Below, in pieces: positions 41,902 through 45,902 of a stretch of 45,902 bases of DNA; position 1 is the stretch's first letter, and every line of letters begins with the position of its first letter. A program made the translations under genes and the position numbers. A model generated the notes under the pieces. The model did no database searches, was not told the DNA's origin, and was given only the letters and a program-made list of their open reading frames with translations. The stretch comes from Rhodobacterales bacterium HKCCSP123 (GTDB lineage: Bacteria; Pseudomonadota; Alphaproteobacteria; Rhodobacterales; Rhodobacteraceae). The stretch covers positions 1 through 45,902 of the forward strand of contig WVSO01000020.1 of assembly GCA_015689745.1 (NCBI GenBank). The letters run 5' to 3'.

Positions 41902-42747
41902 ATGCCGGCTTCCAGCACACCCTCTTTCGTGGCGCGCATCCGGGCCGCGATGCCGGACCTCCACCGCAGCGAGACGCGGCTGGCGGAGACGATCCTGAAC
42001 TTCCCCGGCCAGCTCGCCAGCTATACCGCCACCGAACTGGCGCAGATCGCCGGCGTCTCCAACGCCACCGTCACCCGCTTCGTGCGCAAGATCGGCTATG
42101 CCTCCTTCGAGGAGGCCCGGCAGGCCGTCCGCGCCGAGCAATCGGCGGGCACCGCGCTCATGCGCGTGGACAGCGACAGCGCCGGGGCCGAGGGGAAACT
42201 GGCCCGCTACCTCGAGCGCGCGCACCTCAACCTCGACCAGACCCTCGGCGCGCTCGACGACGCCGTGATCGGCGAGATCGCCACCACCATGCGAGCCGCG
42301 CCCCGGCTCTGGCTGATCGGGTTCCGCGCGGGCCAGCCCTTTGCCCGCTACCTCGCCTGGCAGGTGCTCCAGGTCCGCTCGGACGTTGCGGTCTTGCCCC
42401 GCGACGGCGAAACGCTGGCAGAAAGCCTCGCCGCCATCGACCCCGCCGATTGCGTGATCGTCTTCGGCCTGCGCCGCCCCTCCCGGCAACTGGGCCCGCT
42501 TCTGGACCAGCTCGCGCGGACGGCTGCACAGGTCGCGCTGATCGGCGATCTCGCGGGGCTCGAGAGCTTGCCCGCCCGCTGGCACCTGCCCTGCATGACG
42601 ACCGGGGCGGGCGCGCTTTTCGATCATGTGGGCGTCATGGCTCTGTCCGGCATGCTCGCTTCGCGCGTGATCGGGGAATCGGGCGCGGCGGGCCGCAAAC
42701 GGCTCAGCGCGATCGAGGGCTTCCACGATTCGCTTGACGAGATCTGA
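41902..42747 (+). CDS. RpiR/MurR-family transcriptional regulator
   Basis: The 281-aa protein has the RpiR N-terminal domain (LHRSETRLAETILNFPGQLA, then TATELAQIAGVSNATVTRFVRKIGY) and a C-terminal SIS domain. The SIS part has LWLIGFRAGQPFARYLAWQVL and ADCVIVFGLRRPSRQLGPLL, though this loop is less sugar-phosphate-like than usual. The ATG at 41902 has no Shine-Dalgarno because a palindrome fills that space; the next ATG (41950) would cut into the conserved domain. It probably represses or activates the TRAP-racemase operon downstream, in response to a catabolic intermediate. Confidence 0.92.
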   Translation: MPASSTPSFVARIRAAMPDLHRSETRLAETILNFPGQLASYTATELAQIAGVSNATVTRFVRKIGYASFEEARQAVRAEQSAGTALMRVDSDSAGAEGKLARYLERAHLNLDQTLGALDDAVIGEIATTMRAAPRLWLIGFRAGQPFARYLAWQVLQVRSDVAVLPRDGETLAESLAAIDPADCVIVFGLRRPSRQLGPLLDQLARTAAQVALIGDLAGLESLPARWHLPCMTTGAGALFDHVGVMALSGMLASRVIGESGAAGRKRLSAIEGFHDSLDEI

Positions 42748-42843
42748 CGCCGCCCTGCCCTGATCCACCGCCGAAACGCCCATCATCGCCCCCGCGAAGC
42801 TGCCTCATTTCTGTGCGCCCGCTGTCTCGCGCGGCCGGAATTT

Positions 42844-42875
42844 GTGAAAATTCTTTTTCTTGTGGAGAATTTCAC
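42844..42875. promoter_or_regulatory. Imperfect inverted repeat upstream of the TRAP operon
   Basis: GTGAAAATTCT (42844-42854) and AGAATTTCAC (42866-42875) are inverted copies differing by one base of length. The half site GTGAAA matches the palindrome at the RpiR gene. It lies 62-93 bp upstream of the dctP ATG in an AT-rich promoter-like region, a suitable place for RpiR binding. Confidence 0.6.
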
Positions 42876-42936
42876 GAAAAAGAGATTGCACACGCTCACC
42901 CACCTTCCGTCTGTTCCGGATCAGAAAGGACCCGCC

Positions 42937-43917
42937 ATGACCCACCTGAGACATTCCATTTTCATCGCCGCGGCCTGGCTCGCCCTGCCCGGCGCGGCCG
43001 CCGCCCAGACCGTGCTGCAGATCAACTCCTCCCTGCCCGAGGGGTCCTTCGCCCATGTCTTCCTGCAGGAATACGAGACCCGGCTCGAGGCCGCGACCGA
43101 CGGCGCGGTCGATGTGCAGATCTTCATGTCCAACACCCTCGGCTCCGAGGAAGACGTGCTTCAGGGCCTCGCGCTCGGCACGCATAACGCCTCGCTCTCG
43201 GCCTCGGCCATCGCGCAGATCAACACCCGCGCCGCGATTTTCGACCTGCCCTACCTCTTCGAGGACCGCGCCGCCGTGCAGGCCTTTGCCGCCAGCCCCG
43301 CGGGCGACATGCTGCGCGAGGGCTTCGAGGGCACCGGCATGGTGCTCGCCGCGATGTGGGACAACGGGTTCCGCCAGATCACCAACAACGTCCGCCCCAT
43401 CACCGTGCCCGCCGACCTCGAGGGGCTTAAGATCCGCACCCCCACCAGCCGCCAGCGGGTCGAGATGTTCAACACGCTCGGCGCGAACGCCACCCCGCTC
43501 TCCTTCGGCGAGGTCTACTCGGCGCTGGATCAAGGCGTCATCGACGGGCAGGAGAACCCGGCCCAGGTCGTCGACAGCGCGCGCCTCTACGAGGTGCAGG
43601 AGTACATGTCGCTCTCCAACCACGTCTACCTGCCGACCTTCCTCGTCTTCGGCGAGCCCTACCTCGCGTCGGTCGACCCCGCGCTGGCCGAGGCGATGCT
43701 GTCGGTCGCCGCGGAAACCGCCGCCTGGACCTTCGAGTGGGGCGAAACCACGGATGGCGAGGTGATCGCGTCCCTCGCCGACCGCATCGCGATCAACGAG
43801 ATCGATTTCGCCGCCTTCCAGGCCGCCGCCGCGCCCCTCTACGACAGCCCGACCTTCGTGGAGGTGATCGGCGCCGACATGATCGCGGCGACCCGCGCCG
43901 CCCTCGGCATCCAGTGA
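42937..43917 (+). CDS. dctP: TRAP transporter substrate-binding protein (DctP family)
   Basis: The 326-aa protein begins with a signal peptide (MTHLRHSIFIAAAWLALPGA, cleavage after AAAA near residue 24). Family features are LPEGSFAHVFLQEYETRLEA, the conserved Arg-containing LKIRTPTSRQRVEMFNTLGA and PLSFGEVYSALDQGVIDGQE. The Arg in LKIRTP normally binds the substrate carboxylate. GAAAGGA supports the ATG at 42937; an upstream in-frame ATG lies inside the operator. The substrate is probably an amino- or hydantoin-type acid, given the racemase downstream. Confidence 0.94.
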   Translation: MTHLRHSIFIAAAWLALPGAAAAQTVLQINSSLPEGSFAHVFLQEYETRLEAATDGAVDVQIFMSNTLGSEEDVLQGLALGTHNASLSASAIAQINTRAAIFDLPYLFEDRAAVQAFAASPAGDMLREGFEGTGMVLAAMWDNGFRQITNNVRPITVPADLEGLKIRTPTSRQRVEMFNTLGANATPLSFGEVYSALDQGVIDGQENPAQVVDSARLYEVQEYMSLSNHVYLPTFLVFGEPYLASVDPALAEAMLSVAAETAAWTFEWGETTDGEVIASLADRIAINEIDFAAFQAAAAPLYDSPTFVEVIGADMIAATRAALGIQ

Positions 43918-43941
43918 CCTGAGAGAACCCGGAGCAGCCCC

Positions 43942-44463
43942 ATGGCCCGTCTCACCGCCCTTGTCGAATTCGTCGACATCTGGCTCACCCGCATCCTCGA
44001 CGCGGTGGTGATCGGGCTCGCGGGGCTGCTCTTCTGCCTGCTGAACTACGCGGTCTTCACCCGCTTCATCCTGAACGACAGCGTCAGCTGGTCCGAGGAA
44101 CTGCCCGCCCATATCCTCGCCACGCTCACCTTCATCGGCGCGGCCTATCTCACGCGGACCTCGGAACACCTCGGCTTCGACGCGGTCGTGCGCATCCTGC
44201 GCCCCGGACTGAAACGCGCGGTGATGGCCGGGAACCTTCTCCTCATGGCCTTCTTCGGCGGTCTTCTGGCGTATTACGGCGGCATCGCCGCGGCCAGTTT
44301 CGGCAGCCGCATGCTGATTTCCGTCGACCTTCCCATGGCGCTCTTCCGCTACGCCATGCCCCTGGGCGGCGCGCTGATCGCGCTCATCAGCCTTACCCGC
44401 CTGGCCGGTCTTCTGACCGGACAGGTGCACCCCGATGACCTTCTGCCCGAAAGCGACGCGTGA
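43942..44463 (+). CDS. dctQ: TRAP transporter small membrane subunit (DctQ family)
   Basis: The 173-aa protein has four membrane segments, with the family motif FTRFILNDSVSWSEELPAHIL after the first helices. It lies 24 bp downstream of dctP, with a GGAG site. It pairs with DctM in the sodium-driven transporter. Its stop overlaps the start of dctM. Confidence 0.92.
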   Translation: MARLTALVEFVDIWLTRILDAVVIGLAGLLFCLLNYAVFTRFILNDSVSWSEELPAHILATLTFIGAAYLTRTSEHLGFDAVVRILRPGLKRAVMAGNLLLMAFFGGLLAYYGGIAAASFGSRMLISVDLPMALFRYAMPLGGALIALISLTRLAGLLTGQVHPDDLLPESDA

Positions 44464-45749
44464 TGTTCCTCGATCCCGGCTGGATCATCCTGATCCTTCT
44501 CGTTGTCCTGCTGATCGCGGGGCTTCCCATCGCCTTCGTCCTCGGCATCACCGCCGCGGTGATGATCCTGCTCGACCCAGCCGTCGTGCCGCAGATCATG
44601 GGGCTGATCCCCTTTGGCGGGGCGAACAACTACCTGCTGGTCGCGGCCCTTCTCTTCATGATCGCGGGCGAGGTGATGAACCAGGGCCGCATCGCGGAAA
44701 AGCTGATCGCCTTCGCCTCCAGCCTGGTCGGCCACATCCGGGGCGGGCTCGCCCATGTCAACATCCTGACATCGCTCTTCTTTTCCGAGATTTCCGGCAC
44801 CGCCACCTCGGATGCCGCCGCCATCGGCTCGGTCATGATCCCGCAGATGAAGAAGCGCGGCTACCCCGCCGCCTTCGCCGCTGCCGTGACCTCGACCTCG
44901 GCGACCATGGCGATCATCGTGCCGCCGTCGCTCAACCTGATCCTCTACGCCTATGTCGCCAACGCCTCGATCGCCGAGCTGTTCGCCGCGGGCATCCTGC
45001 CCGGCATCATGGTCTGCGCGCTGCTGATGGCGACGGCCTATGCGATCTCGGTCAAACGCGGCTACCCGACCGAGGGCGAATTCCAGTTCCGCCGCGTGAT
45101 CGAGACCGGCAAGGACGCCGCCATCCCGCTGACCCTGCCCATCCTGATCCTCGTCGGCATCTTGGGCGGCATCTTCACCGCGACCGAGGCGGGCGCCATC
45201 GCGGCCTTCTGGTCCATCGTGCTGGCGGCCTTCCTCTACCGCACGATCCGCCTCGGCACCCTGCTCGACACCTTCCGCATCGCGGGCAAGCGCAGCGCGA
45301 TGCTCATGTTCATCGTGGCGACCTCCACCCTGCTCGGCTGGTACCTGACGAACCAGCGCATCCCGCAGGACATCGCGCAGGCGATCCTCGGCATCTCGGA
45401 CAATTACTGGGTGGTGCTCGCCACCATCAACATCTTCTTCCTGCTCGCAGGCACCATCATCCACGGCACGCCGGCGATCCTCATGCTGGTGCCGATCTTC
45501 CTGCCGCTCGCCGACCAGCTGGGCATCGACCGGGTGCATTTCGGCCTGATCCTGACGATCAACCTCGGCATCGGCCAGCAGACGCCGCCGGTCGCCTCGG
45601 TGGTGCTGATCACCTGCGCCATCGCGAAGATCTCCATCGCCAGGATCATCCCCTCGATGCTCTGGTTCATCGGGGCGATGCTGGTGGCGCTGATCCTCGT
45701 GAACCTCTTCCCGGCCATCGTCCTCTGGCTGCCCTCGGTGATCCTGTGA
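44463..45749 (+). CDS. dctM: TRAP transporter large membrane subunit (DctM family)
   Basis: The ATG at 44463 overlaps the dctQ stop as TGATG; an in-frame GTG one codon upstream is possible. The 428-aa protein has about 12 hydrophobic segments. DctM motifs include FFSEISGTATSDAAAIGSVM, KKRGYPAAFAAAVTSTSATM, IVPPSLNLILYAYVAN and GQQTPPVASVVLI near the C-terminus. It is the ion-coupled transport channel. Its stop overlaps the following racemase start (TGATG). Confidence 0.95.
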   Translation: MFLDPGWIILILLVVLLIAGLPIAFVLGITAAVMILLDPAVVPQIMGLIPFGGANNYLLVAALLFMIAGEVMNQGRIAEKLIAFASSLVGHIRGGLAHVNILTSLFFSEISGTATSDAAAIGSVMIPQMKKRGYPAAFAAAVTSTSATMAIIVPPSLNLILYAYVANASIAELFAAGILPGIMVCALLMATAYAISVKRGYPTEGEFQFRRVIETGKDAAIPLTLPILILVGILGGIFTATEAGAIAAFWSIVLAAFLYRTIRLGTLLDTFRIAGKRSAMLMFIVATSTLLGWYLTNQRIPQDIAQAILGISDNYWVVLATINIFFLLAGTIIHGTPAILMLVPIFLPLADQLGIDRVHFGLILTINLGIGQQTPPVASVVLITCAIAKISIARIIPSMLWFIGAMLVALILVNLFPAIVLWLPSVIL

Positions 45750-45902
45750 TGCGGGTGCTCGTGGTCAATCCCAACACCTCGCAAGGCGTGACCGACCGGA
45801 TCGGCGCCGCCGCGCAGGCGGCCGCCGCGCCCGGCGACCGGATCACCACGGTTTCCGCGGCCTTCGGCCCGGCGCTGATCGTGACCGAGGCCGACGCGGC
45901 CG
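45749..45902 (+). CDS. Asp/Glu/hydantoin racemase family protein, N-terminal part
   Basis: The frame is open from an ATG overlapping the dctM stop to the window edge (51 codons). MRVLVVNPNTSQGVTDRIGA is the typical start of the Asp/Glu/hydantoin racemase superfamily, where NPNTS belongs to the active-site region; the second half with the other catalytic Cys is beyond the edge. Maleate isomerase or hydantoin racemase activity are alternatives. Coupling to the TRAP genes suggests that the imported compound is a chiral amino-acid derivative or hydantoin. Confidence 0.82.
   Translation, partial: MRVLVVNPNTSQGVTDRIGAAAQAAAAPGDRITTVSAAFGPALIVTEADAA

Overview
The window is GC-rich DNA with dense, often 4-bp-overlapping genes. 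Several protein types point to an alphaproteobacterium of the Rhodobacteraceae (Roseobacter/Rhodobacter relatives): a secreted protein with the N-terminal segment of that group's SPOR proteins, a MaeB-type malic enzyme, TRAP and TTT solute transporters, and dispersed alphaproteobacterial intergenic palindromes. This placement is from recognition, not a database search.

Left part (1-21,333), mostly housekeeping. A minus-strand nucleoside-salvage operon runs cdd-deoA-deoB-(54-aa membrane protein)-add-upp. Upstream on the same strand are a sensorless hybrid histidine kinase and propionyl-CoA synthetase (prpE). Then come a small membrane protein, malic enzyme (maeB), NAD kinase (nadK), serine hydroxymethyltransferase (glyA), a fatty-acid desaturase, a TetR regulator and a small lipoprotein. 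A plus-strand run follows: homoserine dehydrogenase (hom), class II fructose-1,6-bisphosphatase (glpX), a cysteine hydrolase, recJ and tRNA-Glu(UUC).

Accessory block (21,334-29,585). Directly after the tRNA gene is a loosely packed, compositionally uneven set of surface-glycan-type genes: a ParB-fold-like protein, two sulfotransferases, a GMC flavoprotein oxidoreductase, a Gfo/Idh-like dehydrogenase, a family-2 glycosyltransferase and a P-loop kinase-like protein. It looks like a genomic island for a modified, probably sulfated, exopolysaccharide. No integrase is visible.

Guanidine operon (29,586-34,295). A guanidine-I (ykkC) riboswitch precedes a NitT/TauT-like ABC transporter (binding protein, permease, ATPase) and an arginase-fold enzyme matching the Ni-dependent guanidine hydrolase GdmH. 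Two further genes follow: a protein with 20 histidines in its first 38 residues, and a 58-aa membrane peptide with a His-rich periplasmic stretch. No HypA/HypB-type nickel chaperones are present, so these two are good candidates for an undescribed metal-supply module. This is the most interesting system in the window.

Carboxylic-acid catabolism (34,317-40,939). CaiB-type CoA-transferase and HMG-CoA lyase genes are divergent from a tripartite tricarboxylate transporter (tctCBA), a LysR regulator and a carboxymuconolactone-decarboxylase-like gene. This suggests uptake, CoA activation and cleavage of a branched C5/C6 acid.

Right end (40,940-45,902). A lower-GC two-gene cassette (ImmA/IrrE-type metallopeptidase plus a membrane/coiled-coil protein) interrupts the metabolic genes. 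It is followed by an RpiR regulator and a TRAP transporter (DctP-DctQ-DctM) that share a GTGAAAA...TTTTCAC-type operator. An Asp/Glu/hydantoin racemase is cut by the window edge.
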